This document shows, piece after piece, positions 1-5,035 of a stretch of 5,060 nucleotides of DNA (positions are counted from its first letter, which is position 1; each line of letters opens with the position of its first letter). The position numbers and the translations under genes were made by a program. Where the stretch lies: NCBI GenBank assembly GCA_964397545.1, contig CAYNIW010000039.1, positions 1 through 5,060 on the forward strand, given 5' to 3'. This DNA is from JAFGIG01 sp964397545 (GTDB lineage Bacteria; SDB-A). The notes under the pieces were generated by a model, which was not told where the DNA came from, did no database searches, and saw nothing but the letters and a program-made list of their open reading frames with translations.

Positions 1-765
1 CTGTTCTTCAACAGCATTTGCGACCAATGAAGTTTTTCCTCCCTGCAGGACTTCTTTGACACTGTCAGCTGTAAGTGAATCGTGCTGGACGAAACATACA
101 ATTTCGCAGTTTGCTGCCACCCATGCCGGGTCAAAGGTGAAATTGAGGTGAAGGTTATGAGTTCCGGGGTAAACAGTAAATTGGTTTCCAGATTCATCAG
201 GTATCATGTCTCTGCATACGTGGTCGTGCCAGCGAAGGCCATTTGGAGCTGAATAATATATACCCGATTCAGTTAGGTCGCAGATTACTTTACTATCAAA
301 AAACGTATCTGGACCCGGATTTTGTATTGTGATGTCTACAAATCCCACATTTGTAAGCGTACTGTATTCTGCGTATACATCGATTTCGAGTGGGGATGGA
401 ACGGGAATTCTGTTTATAATGTAACTTTCCCAGCTCGAGTATTGATATGCGGGGTCGTTGTTTCCGTCCAACCAAAGCCAGGGAGTCGCGTAATACCATG
501 CACTTTGATACCAGTAAGGCGGCGGGTAAAAATACATCCTCTGCCTGCCTTCTGCCGAATACAAGGGGTAAGAAGTTCCTATGTAGTAAGCGACAACGGC
601 AGTGCAGTCAGCGTATTGAACAGCAAGAGAATCCAGCTCACGGCTGGCGGGTGCGCAAGAGCCTCAACCTGGGCTCGTGAATTCTTCAAGGACTATAATT
701 CTCTGGGCTCCGAAAAGCGATCCGAAGAGAGAAACGGCAAGAAAAAACGCGAGGACAAATTTCAT
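1..765 (-). CDS. Exported thioredoxin-like (Omp28-type) selenoprotein, 3' end outside window
   Basis: The frame is open for 255 codons from ATG 765 to the window edge, apart from one TGA at codon 34. Residues 1-20 are a clear Sec signal peptide (MKF, hydrophobic core, FGA|Q), so the protein acts outside the cytoplasm. Residues 22-37 read as the start of a thioredoxin fold: strand RIIVLEEFTS, then PG, the TGA position, then GSC. In Omp28-type and related Trx proteins the pattern is EEFT-x3-CxxC, so TGA sits on the first, nucleophilic Cys, giving U34-G-S-C37. T94-P95 followed by WLWLDG fits the cis-Pro loop opposite the active site. Residues from about 125 onward look like a beta-rich domain ending in a VCFVQ...KEVLQG stretch typical of Omp28-like proteins. 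The likely role is an extracytoplasmic thiol/disulfide or peroxide-type redox reaction; the substrate is unknown. A nonsense mutation of a Cys codon is the alternative. If TGA is not read, callers would start at M77 (position 537) and lose the signal and active site. Confidence 0.82.
633..647 (-). promoter_or_regulatory. Candidate bacterial SECIS stem-loop
   Basis: Reading the minus strand, the 16 nt after the UGA are followed by CCAGC, loop CGUGA, then GCUGG: five uninterrupted pairs (four G-C) closing a 5-nt loop. The G of the loop is its second base and is followed by U. Bacterial SECIS elements lie within the coding region shortly after the UGA and present a G, often GU, at the start of a small apical loop for SelB binding, so position, loop content and spacing all fit. 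The stem is short and I could not compute folding energy or compare homologues. Confidence 0.65.
664..666 (-). other. In-frame UGA, probable selenocysteine codon (Sec34)
   Basis: This is the only stop triplet in a 255-codon frame. The frame keeps clear protein character on both sides: signal peptide and first Trx strand before it, the second Cys and the rest of the Trx fold after it. It occupies the first Cys position of the CxxC motif, the classic site where Sec replaces Cys in thioredoxin-fold selenoproteins. TGA ends the TetR and peptidase genes in this window, and TGG encodes several Trp in this same protein, so a genome-wide reading of TGA as Trp or Gly is unlikely. Confidence 0.78.
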
Positions 766-770
766 TTTAA

Positions 771-776
771 CCTCAC
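771..776 (-). promoter_or_regulatory. Shine-Dalgarno site for the selenoprotein start
   Basis: GTGAGG on the minus strand lies five bases before ATG 765. It supports the start that includes the signal peptide and the UGA codon, rather than an internal start downstream of the UGA such as M77. Confidence 0.65.
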
Positions 777-795
777 TTTTTAATGTTAGTTGTTA

Positions 796-822
796 ATTAA
801 AGGCAATAACATCGAAAGTCAA
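796..822 (-). promoter_or_regulatory. Possible promoter for the selenoprotein gene
   Basis: In the 62-bp gap after the YD-repeat gene, the minus strand has TTGACT (822-817) and TTTAAT (801-796) with a 15-bp spacer. The boxes are good but the spacing is shorter than the usual 16-18 bp. Co-transcription with the upstream YD-repeat gene is the alternative, since I see no terminator between them. Confidence 0.3.
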
Positions 823-827
823 ATATA

Positions 828-1565
828 TTATTTAATATCAGTGCCGTAATTTATTTCTATAATTTCAACGAGTTCCCCGTCGATGAAAATTCTTTTCACA
901 ACGCATCTTCCATCTTCATCGTATTCAAATTCTTTGGCAGAGGTCTTATAAAGATTCCCCTCTGAATCGAAAATACGTTCTTCTGTCCATACCGATTGTT
1001 CGCCTGTTGAAGAGTATGAGTATTCGATTATCACAACCAGAGATTCTGAAGAGTCGAAAATTTCACTTCTTGTTTTCGAGCCTTCTTCGTCGTAATAATG
1101 AACATACTTTTTTATGAGATCTCCTGACGGAGAAAAGCTTCTGTCTTCGATGAGACGTCCCGTTTCGTCATATCTATAAGTGTATTTTTTTTCGTGGTTG
1201 CCCAGAGAGTCGAAGCTGTTGTCTTCGACCAGCCTTCCGGCTTTATCGTATGTGTAAACTATTTTTCGAACGAGAAGACCTTCCGGTGTGAATTGATTTT
1301 GTTCAGTTCTCATTCCCGACTCATCGTAGCTGTATGCGTATCTTTTGATTTCATTCCCTACTGAATCGCGCCGGATGTCGAGAACTTTATTGCCCGATGA
1401 ATCACAATAATTATGGAAAGAATACATGACTGAGTTTTTGACAAAATCTCCGCCGGAGATTTTCACTGAATAATGAATTTCAATTATCTCTGCAATTTGC
1501 GCGTCGGATGAAAAGGTATTCATAGGAATCGCCGCTGTTGCCAGCAAAAATAAAAATATTCTCAT
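828..1565 (-). CDS. Secreted YD-repeat (RHS-like) protein, 26-residue period
   Basis: This encodes 245 residues, started at ATG 1565 because an AAGGAG site (1576-1571) lies five to six bases upstream. Residues 1-22 form a Sec signal peptide (MRIFLFLLATAAIP, cleavage likely at SDA|Q), so the protein is exported. Most of the rest is tandem repeats. The YD position recurs at residues 54 (as CD), 80, 106, 132, 158 and 184 (as YS), exactly 26 residues apart, and once more at 215 after a 5-residue insertion. Each unit reads roughly YDexGrlvEdrsFdsxGnlxkkYxY, two 13-residue halves each with a turn Gly. This is the YD/RHS type of beta-strand repeat, usually found in bacterial surface, sugar-binding or toxin-shell proteins. 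No toxin or catalytic domain is visible, and the protein ends soon after the last repeat. It lies 62 bp upstream of, and is co-directional with, the selenoprotein gene. Specific function unknown. Confidence 0.85.
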   Translation of the reverse strand: MRIFLFLLATAAIPMNTFSSDAQIAEIIEIHYSVKISGGDFVKNSVMYSFHNYCDSSGNKVLDIRRDSVGNEIKRYAYSYDESGMRTEQNQFTPEGLLVRKIVYTYDKAGRLVEDNSFDSLGNHEKKYTYRYDETGRLIEDRSFSPSGDLIKKYVHYYDEEGSKTRSEIFDSSESLVVIIEYSYSSTGEQSVWTEERIFDSEGNLYKTSAKEFEYDEDGRCVVKRIFIDGELVEIIEINYGTDIK

Positions 1566-1681
1566 ATCTTCTCCTTTATATAATTATAACCAACTATCCA
1601 GAAACTTGATTTTATTCTTAAATCACGGATTTGAAAATGATATTATAAGTTTTGTATTCAAACAGAGGATGGATTATAAAC

Positions 1682-2146
1682 ATGATTATTTTTCGACCCT
1701 TTGACGTCAGCCTGGACAGAAATTTTGTCATTAATGCGCTTTATGACACGAAGAGTTTGACCGGTGAATTGCCTGAAGATCCTTTAAAAGACTCAGAAGC
1801 ATTGATAAATGGAATCTTAAATAGCCAACAAAGAGACACTCGTTTTGCCTCTATCATGTCAGACAAAGAGGAAAAAACCGGTTTTGTCTATTTCTTTCCG
1901 CTGGAAAAGCATCAAGAGATAGGCTATCTCTGTTTCGATTATCTCATTGAATGTAAAAGAGGCGTGGGGTTTGGACGACACTTAATGGATTATGCCGTCG
2001 TTATCTTGAAAGAAAAGGGCTGTAAAGAAATTATACTGGATGTGTCAAAGAAGAATGCCTGCGCAATAAAATTTTACGAAAAGTTTGGATTTATAATAGC
2101 CGGAGAAAGAGACGACAAACACTATAAAATGCGTAAAGTAATTTAA
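1682..2146 (+). CDS. GNAT-family N-acetyltransferase
   Basis: This encodes 154 residues from ATG 1682. A TTG at 1652 would add ten residues, but it has no Shine-Dalgarno site. The protein start MIIFRPF is normal for the family, and AGAGGA and GATGGA lie upstream of ATG 1682. Motif A is clear: strand YLCFDYLIE then R93-G-V-G-F-G98 (R-x-x-G-x-G/A), the loop that binds acetyl-CoA pyrophosphate, followed by the helix RHLMDYAVVILKEKG. Motif B is also typical: ILDVSKKN (N125) then A-x-x-FYEKFGF (131-137). Such enzymes transfer acetyl from acetyl-CoA to an amine in the cytoplasm; the acceptor cannot be told from sequence. The gene is divergent from the YD-repeat gene across a 116-bp gap and is separated from the TetR gene by 182 bp, so it is probably its own transcription unit. 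No truncation or frameshift is seen. Confidence 0.88.
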   Translation: MIIFRPFDVSLDRNFVINALYDTKSLTGELPEDPLKDSEALINGILNSQQRDTRFASIMSDKEEKTGFVYFFPLEKHQEIGYLCFDYLIECKRGVGFGRHLMDYAVVILKEKGCKEIILDVSKKNACAIKFYEKFGFIIAGERDDKHYKMRKVI

Positions 2147-2192
2147 TTTTTAGCGTCAAAAATAAATTGCACTATATTCCGCTGTCCGGGTT

Positions 2193-2202
2193 TCACGCGT
2201 GA
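2193..2202. repeat. Perfect 10-bp palindrome TCACGCGTGA in GC-richer patch
   Basis: TCACGCGTGA is self-complementary and sits in a short GC-richer patch (about 2180-2210) of an otherwise very AT-rich gap between the GNAT and TetR genes. A 7-bp inverted repeat, CATAAAA/TTTTATG (2210-2216 and 2227-2233), follows at once. It could be a regulator site or a remnant. Nothing ties it to a known protein. Confidence 0.3.
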
Positions 2203-2279
2203 TCTGCCGCATAAAATATTATTGAGTTTTATGAAGTATTATAAATAAATATTTTTAATTAAATGAATAATTTAGTCTT

Positions 2280-2301
2280 ATTGTAATATTTGTATTACAA
2301 T
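2280..2301. promoter_or_regulatory. Probable TetR-family operator
   Basis: This is a perfect inverted repeat with arms ATTGTAATA and TATTACAAT around a TTTG centre, starting 49 bp before the TetR gene and just upstream of a TATAAT box. Perfect dyads of about this size next to the repressor's own gene are the usual autoregulatory operators of TetR dimers. Assigning it to this repressor is an inference from position and symmetry. Confidence 0.6.
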
Positions 2302-2312
2302 GTGTATATAAT
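2281..2312 (+). promoter_or_regulatory. Candidate promoter of the TetR gene, overlapping the operator
   Basis: A perfect TATAAT (2307-2312) lies 16 bp before the start codon. The best -35 is TTGTAA (2281-2286) inside the dyad, with an unusually long 20-bp spacer, so the -35 assignment is weak. The predicted leader would be very short, around 10 nt, but still contains the GAGAAGGA ribosome site (2317-2324). Confidence 0.35.
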
Positions 2313-2328
2313 TTAAGAGAAGGAAGAT

Positions 2329-2934
2329 ATGAACAGAAAAGAAAAGGAAAAATCATTCAAGCGGGATCATATAATCGCTTCTGCTGAAAATATATTATTG
2401 AAAGAAGGAATGGCTGGGCTTTCGATGGATAAAATTGCGAAACATGCCGAGTTCACGAGGCAGACTATTTACGCTTATTTCAAGAACAGAGATGAGCTAA
2501 TTTTAATACTGTTTCTGAAAGACGGCATCAGGCGATGGAGTTTACTCAAGGAAGCAATTTCCGGATGTTCAAGCGGAATGATCAAATTGAAAAAATTCTT
2601 TAATTTCTACTACGATTACTACTCAAAGAACCCGAGGTTTCTTGAGCTCGCGGTTCATTTCGACTGCTACGGAGTGCAGTTAAAAACGATAAGAAAAAGT
2701 ATTTTTTCTGAATATTACGAACCAAATCAAAAGGCAAAAGAAATCTTCGACGACATTATTGTTTCTGGAAAGAAAGACGGCTCGATTAGAAAAGACGTGC
2801 CCGTCGAACAGGCATCTGCTTTTATAACTGTTTCCATGAGATCGGTTCTCAACGAAGTCCTCTGCCTGAAATACCTGAAAGAATCGTATTATTTCAATTT
2901 CTGCAAGGTCCTTATTAACGGCTTGAAACCTTGA
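2329..2934 (+). CDS. TetR/AcrR-family transcriptional repressor
   Basis: This encodes 201 residues, the normal length for the family, with GAGAAGGAAG just before ATG 2329. Residues about 11-57 are a typical TetR DNA-binding domain: helix 1 HIIASAENILLKEG, then G30-LSMDKIAKHAEFTRQTIYAYF with the recognition helix around TRQTIYAYF (43-51) and the family's closing FKNRDEL. The C-terminal helical region (about 60-201) is the divergent ligand-binding and dimer domain; its inducer cannot be predicted. It probably represses its own gene through the dyad at 2280-2301. No efflux pump lies beside it. The next gene on the strand is a metallopeptidase 227 bp away, which may be a second target. It ends with TGA, evidence that TGA is a normal stop in this genome. 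Confidence 0.9.
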   Translation: MNRKEKEKSFKRDHIIASAENILLKEGMAGLSMDKIAKHAEFTRQTIYAYFKNRDELILILFLKDGIRRWSLLKEAISGCSSGMIKLKKFFNFYYDYYSKNPRFLELAVHFDCYGVQLKTIRKSIFSEYYEPNQKAKEIFDDIIVSGKKDGSIRKDVPVEQASAFITVSMRSVLNEVLCLKYLKESYYFNFCKVLINGLKP

Positions 2935-2940
2935 AGGTTT
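2926..2940 (+). terminator. Weak hairpin at the end of the TetR gene
   Basis: AAACCT/AGGTTT arms with a 3-nt loop span the stop codon. A second hairpin follows (TTTGAT at 2958-2963 with ATCAAA at 2970-2975). Neither has a proper T-run after it, so termination is only a possibility. Confidence 0.2.
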
Positions 2941-2993
2941 AACCCGGCAATTAGGGTTTTGATGTTCCTATCAAAGCAGAAAAATACAAACCA

Positions 2994-3022
2994 TTGAAAT
3001 ATATTGTATATTATGAAATAAT
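2994..3022 (+). promoter_or_regulatory. Sigma-70-like promoter for the metallopeptidase gene
   Basis: TTGAAA (2994-2999) and AATAAT (3017-3022) are each one base off consensus and are separated by exactly 17 bp. Transcription would start near 3029, leaving a leader of roughly 130 nt before the peptidase. The spacer holds a dyad, AATATA-TTG-TATATT (2998-3012), whose left part resembles the TetR operator. Confidence 0.5.
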
Positions 3023-3161
3023 GCCTTCAAGAGATAAACTATGAATTTGTAAAATTACTCCTCATATTTTTTTCCAAACAGTGCGAATAACGGACTGAAA
3101 TATTTGCCGTTTTATACGGTGAATGACAAGGGAAAATTCATAAAAATGAGGAGGACGCAAC

Positions 3162-4601
3162 ATGATCACTTTTCAATACATAAACAGCGAACTCGAAAGA
3201 ATTCACACTGAAACCAAATTGAATTACTGGCGACACCTGACGAAAAACGAACCTCTTGGAAAGGATAACAAATACATTGATTTTTTCTTCGACAAAAATA
3301 TTGACTGTTTTATTAAATCTGGTTTAACTAACGCCGCCGACGAATTAGATAAACGCAAGTGGTCTCTAATAAACGTATATTTCGCTAAAAAACGTCTCGA
3401 ATCAGACCCCGAATTATCAGCTATATACGAAACCGCTTCAAATATGATGCTTTCGGGCGCCATCGAAATAGAGGGTAAGAAATTCGGTTTCATGGAACTC
3501 CAAAAAAAGATTTACTCCGGTGAAAACGAAGAAGAAGTCAAATACTACAGAAGTGTCGAAGACAGATTTTTCGAAAAATTCAAACAGAGCATTTTAAGGT
3601 TAGCAAAAAGAAGGAACATTCTCGCGGTGCAGGAGGGATATTCATCGTATTCCGATTTATATTTCAGCGACAAAGACATAACTGAAAAAGAACTGTTGTC
3701 TTTGTTTGATTCGCTGAAAGACGGAATAACAAAGAGTACTCGCAAAGACATTGCCGAAAACAATGTTCAAAAAATGTTCAACGAAAACAACTTGGTAATG
3801 AGCAAATATTTCTGCAGGGAAAAAGGAAGAGATTTATTGAACGGATTCTTAAGTCAATGGGGCATAGACTCTTCTTATAAAAATATTCAAATCTTCGAGA
3901 CAGAAGAGGGTTCCGCCCATCATGAAACGACAGATTGTATTGATGTATCCGTGCCAAATGATGTCAGGGTATTCATAAACACTGACAAAAGTCTTTCCGA
4001 TTATTTGTATTGCATTTTTCATGAATTCGGTCATGCTCTTCACCATTCAAGCATCGAGACCAGGGATTATATTTTTAAGGAAATGCCCGGTCATTTTTGC
4101 GAGGCTATGGCAGGTATTGTAGATAAATTGCTCGTATTAAAAGAGAGTCTTGGCCAAAGTGTCCAAGATTCAGGCGATATTGACATTATGTCCAAAAAAG
4201 TATTCAGCAATAACTACAATGTTTCATTAGGCAACGTGGTAAGAACTTTGTTCGAAATCGAACTTCATTCAAAGAATTTAAGCATTGATGAGGCCGACGG
4301 TTTTTACGAAAAATTGATAAGGGACTGGACGGGTATTGAGGGAAGGAGAAATTGGGGTGATTACATAATGGGAACGGCGAAATATCCATTTTACTGCTAT
4401 TCTTACATTGTCGGTCACGTAATCTCAAACCAGTTGGCATCTTGCATATACAAGCAATTCGGCAGTTATCTAAGACCCGAGGTTTTTAAATTTTTAAAAG
4501 AAAAGGTCTATGCCAGGGGCAACGAAGTTTCTTTCAGGGATATTTTATTCAACGCTACAGGCGAACCGTTTGATGCTAAATATTTCTTCTGGTTGGATTG
4601 A
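3162..4601 (+). CDS. M3-like zinc metallopeptidase (oligoendopeptidase type)
   Basis: This encodes 479 residues. ATG 3162 is fixed by an excellent GAGGAGG site seven bases upstream. The first third is helical and charged. The zinc site is H287-E288-F289-G290-H291 with AlaLeuHis after it, followed by E307 in KEMPGHFCE, matching the third ligand context of family M3 (ExPSQ or AEVAS in relatives). A C-terminal PFYCYSYIVGH segment (409-419) matches the Tyr/His substrate-binding region of oligoendopeptidase F-type enzymes, and the end TGEPFDAKYF is also M3-like. The expected role is cleavage of short peptides in the cytoplasm; there is no signal peptide or membrane segment. It is shorter than typical M3 members (usually around 560-680 residues), and the gap between HExxH and the third ligand is short. 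All catalytic residues are present, so it looks like a compact branch, not a broken gene. It is downstream of the TetR gene with its own promoter-like sequence, and it ends with TGA. Confidence 0.85.
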   Translation: MITFQYINSELERIHTETKLNYWRHLTKNEPLGKDNKYIDFFFDKNIDCFIKSGLTNAADELDKRKWSLINVYFAKKRLESDPELSAIYETASNMMLSGAIEIEGKKFGFMELQKKIYSGENEEEVKYYRSVEDRFFEKFKQSILRLAKRRNILAVQEGYSSYSDLYFSDKDITEKELLSLFDSLKDGITKSTRKDIAENNVQKMFNENNLVMSKYFCREKGRDLLNGFLSQWGIDSSYKNIQIFETEEGSAHHETTDCIDVSVPNDVRVFINTDKSLSDYLYCIFHEFGHALHHSSIETRDYIFKEMPGHFCEAMAGIVDKLLVLKESLGQSVQDSGDIDIMSKKVFSNNYNVSLGNVVRTLFEIELHSKNLSIDEADGFYEKLIRDWTGIEGRRNWGDYIMGTAKYPFYCYSYIVGHVISNQLASCIYKQFGSYLRPEVFKFLKEKVYARGNEVSFRDILFNATGEPFDAKYFFWLD

Positions 4602-4646
4602 CATATTTTAATTTAAGAAACAATACAATTTCTACCACGAAGGTTA

Positions 4647-4665
4647 GCTTATTTGCTAAATAAGC
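4647..4665. repeat. Palindrome 1, 8-bp arms
   Basis: GCTTATTT/AAATAAGC arms surround a GCT loop. An alternative pairing, TATTTGC with GCAAATA (4650-4656 and 4664-4670), competes with it. Confidence 0.55.
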
Positions 4666-4670
4666 AAATA

Positions 4671-4694
4671 TCTTATTTACCAAAGTAAATAAGA
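4671..4694. repeat. Palindrome 2, 10-bp arms
   Basis: TCTTATTTAC and GTAAATAAGA are perfect complements around a CAAA loop. Confidence 0.65.
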
Positions 4695-4707
4695 GAGCTG
4701 CACGAAG

Positions 4708-4736
4708 TTATAATATTTGAGACACAAATATTATAA
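4708..4736. repeat. Palindrome 3, 12-bp arms, followed by T-rich tract
   Basis: TTATAATATTTG and CAAATATTATAA pair perfectly around AGACA. A T-rich stretch (4743-4762) follows within seven bases, so it might end the peptidase transcript, although the stem is almost entirely A/T. Confidence 0.6.
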
Positions 4737-4776
4737 AATAAGTTCTTTTTATTTCTTTCTTCACCTTCGTGAATCC

Positions 4777-4801
4777 TCTTATTTGCAATTAGCAAATAAG
4801 A
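4777..4801. repeat. Palindrome 4, 10-bp arms
   Basis: TCTTATTTGC and GCAAATAAGA pair perfectly around AATTA. The arm shares CTTATTTGC with palindrome 1 (4648-4656) and TCTTATTT with palindrome 2, suggesting a common origin. Confidence 0.65.
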
Positions 4802-4830
4802 TTAATCGTATTCGACTTTCCCTTCGTGCA

Positions 4831-4853
4831 GGTGGGAAGCGTCGCTTCCCACC
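4831..4853. repeat. Palindrome 5, GC-rich, 10-bp arms
   Basis: GGTGGGAAGC and GCTTCCCACC pair perfectly around GTC. It is flanked directly on both sides by CCTTCGTG (4821-4828 and 4853-4860) and is the only GC-rich member of the array. No T-run follows, so it is not a normal terminator. Confidence 0.65.
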
Positions 4854-4880
4854 CTTCGTGGTGGATATTTCTTTATATAT

Positions 4881-4920
4881 TTTCGTGTAGCGATTTTTTA
4901 TATCAATGAAAAATCTGATT
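4881..4920. repeat. Direct repeat copy 1 with internal palindrome 6
   Basis: This 40-bp stretch matches 4996-5035 at 36 of 40 positions, offset by 115 bp. The internal palindrome (arms 4892-4901 and 4906-4915 around ATCA) has one T-G pair where copy 2 has C-G. The motif TTTCGTGTA leads into it. Confidence 0.7.
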
Positions 4921-4927
4921 AGCGTCC

Positions 4928-4949
4928 CAATTTTTGTTTACAAAAATTG
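4928..4949. repeat. Palindrome 7, 10-bp arms
   Basis: CAATTTTTGT and ACAAAAATTG are perfect complements with only TT between them, so an RNA hairpin would open to a 4-nt loop. It lies between the two direct-repeat copies. Confidence 0.6.
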
Positions 4950-4995
4950 TATTCGCGGTTAAATCTTCTTTTCTTTTTATCTTCCCTTAGTATCC

Positions 4996-5035
4996 ATTTG
5001 TGTAACGATTTTTCATATCAATGAAAAATCTGATT
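4996..5035. repeat. Direct repeat copy 2 with internal palindrome 8
   Basis: This is the second copy of the 40-bp repeat. Here the palindrome is perfect: GATTTTTCAT (5007-5016), ATCA, ATGAAAAATC (5021-5030). A T-rich tail follows to the end of the window (5041-5060). Confidence 0.7.

Larger units (their letters stand above)
4698..4831. repeat. Inner nested inverted repeat
   Basis: CTGCACGAAG (4698-4707) is the exact reverse complement of CTTCGTGCAG (4822-4831). It lies inside the outer pair and encloses the palindromes at 4708-4736 and 4777-4801, so a multibranched fold is possible. Confidence 0.65.
4634..4862. repeat. Outer nested inverted repeat
   Basis: ACCACGAAGG (4634-4643) is the exact reverse complement of CCTTCGTGGT (4853-4862), a 10-bp pair enclosing four AT-rich palindromes and one GC-rich one. 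Confidence 0.65.
4634..5035. repeat. Intergenic palindrome array with CTTCGTG spacer motifs
   Basis: The 459 bp after the peptidase contain no convincing gene. They hold eight palindromes with arms of 8-12 bp, interleaved with seven copies of a short motif. The motif reads CACGAAG at 4637-4643 (inside CCACGAAGG) and 4701-4707. It reads CTTCGTG in the other orientation at 4765-4771, 4822-4828 and 4854-4860, and in degenerate form as TTTCGTGTA (4881-4889) and TTTGTGTAA (4997-5005). Pyrimidine-rich tracts fill part of the gaps (4743-4762, 4965-4985, 5041-5060). The palindromes differ in sequence, so this is not a CRISPR array, and no transposase or IS end is visible. It is probably a mobile or expanding intergenic repeat family, or a structured RNA or terminator region for the peptidase transcript. 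Confidence 0.7.

Noticed and set aside
664..666. TGA at codon 34 as evidence for an alternative genetic code (TGA as Trp or Gly)
   Set aside because: TGA ends the TetR gene at its usual family length and ends the peptidase after its normal C-terminal motif. Only one TGA occurs inside any gene here, at a catalytic Cys position.
322..783. Plus-strand open frames at 322-783 and 447-680
   Set aside because: They lie opposite the thioredoxin-like gene, whose minus-strand frame has a signal peptide, ribosome site and Trx motifs. The plus-strand products have no recognisable features.
1583..1588. Perfect TATAAT on the minus strand upstream of the YD-repeat gene
   Set aside because: The predicted transcription start would fall inside the Shine-Dalgarno site, and there is no acceptable -35 box 16-18 bp away, so I do not list it as a promoter.
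1652..1681. TTG start adding ten residues to the GNAT protein
   Set aside because: No Shine-Dalgarno site precedes it, and the added residues do not resemble a GNAT N-terminus. ATG 1682 is better placed.
2146..2163. ATTTTT/AAAAAT hairpin just after the GNAT gene as a terminator
   Set aside because: The stem is only six A/T pairs and no T-run follows, so it cannot be supported as an intrinsic terminator.
3224..4440. Minus-strand open frames inside the peptidase gene
   Set aside because: They are shadows of a gene with an intact zinc-peptidase active site and strong ribosome site on the plus strand. None has its own recognisable motif.
4634..5035. CRISPR array
   Set aside because: The repeated motif is only about 7-10 bp and changes orientation, spacing is irregular, the sequences between are palindromes, and no cas gene is present.
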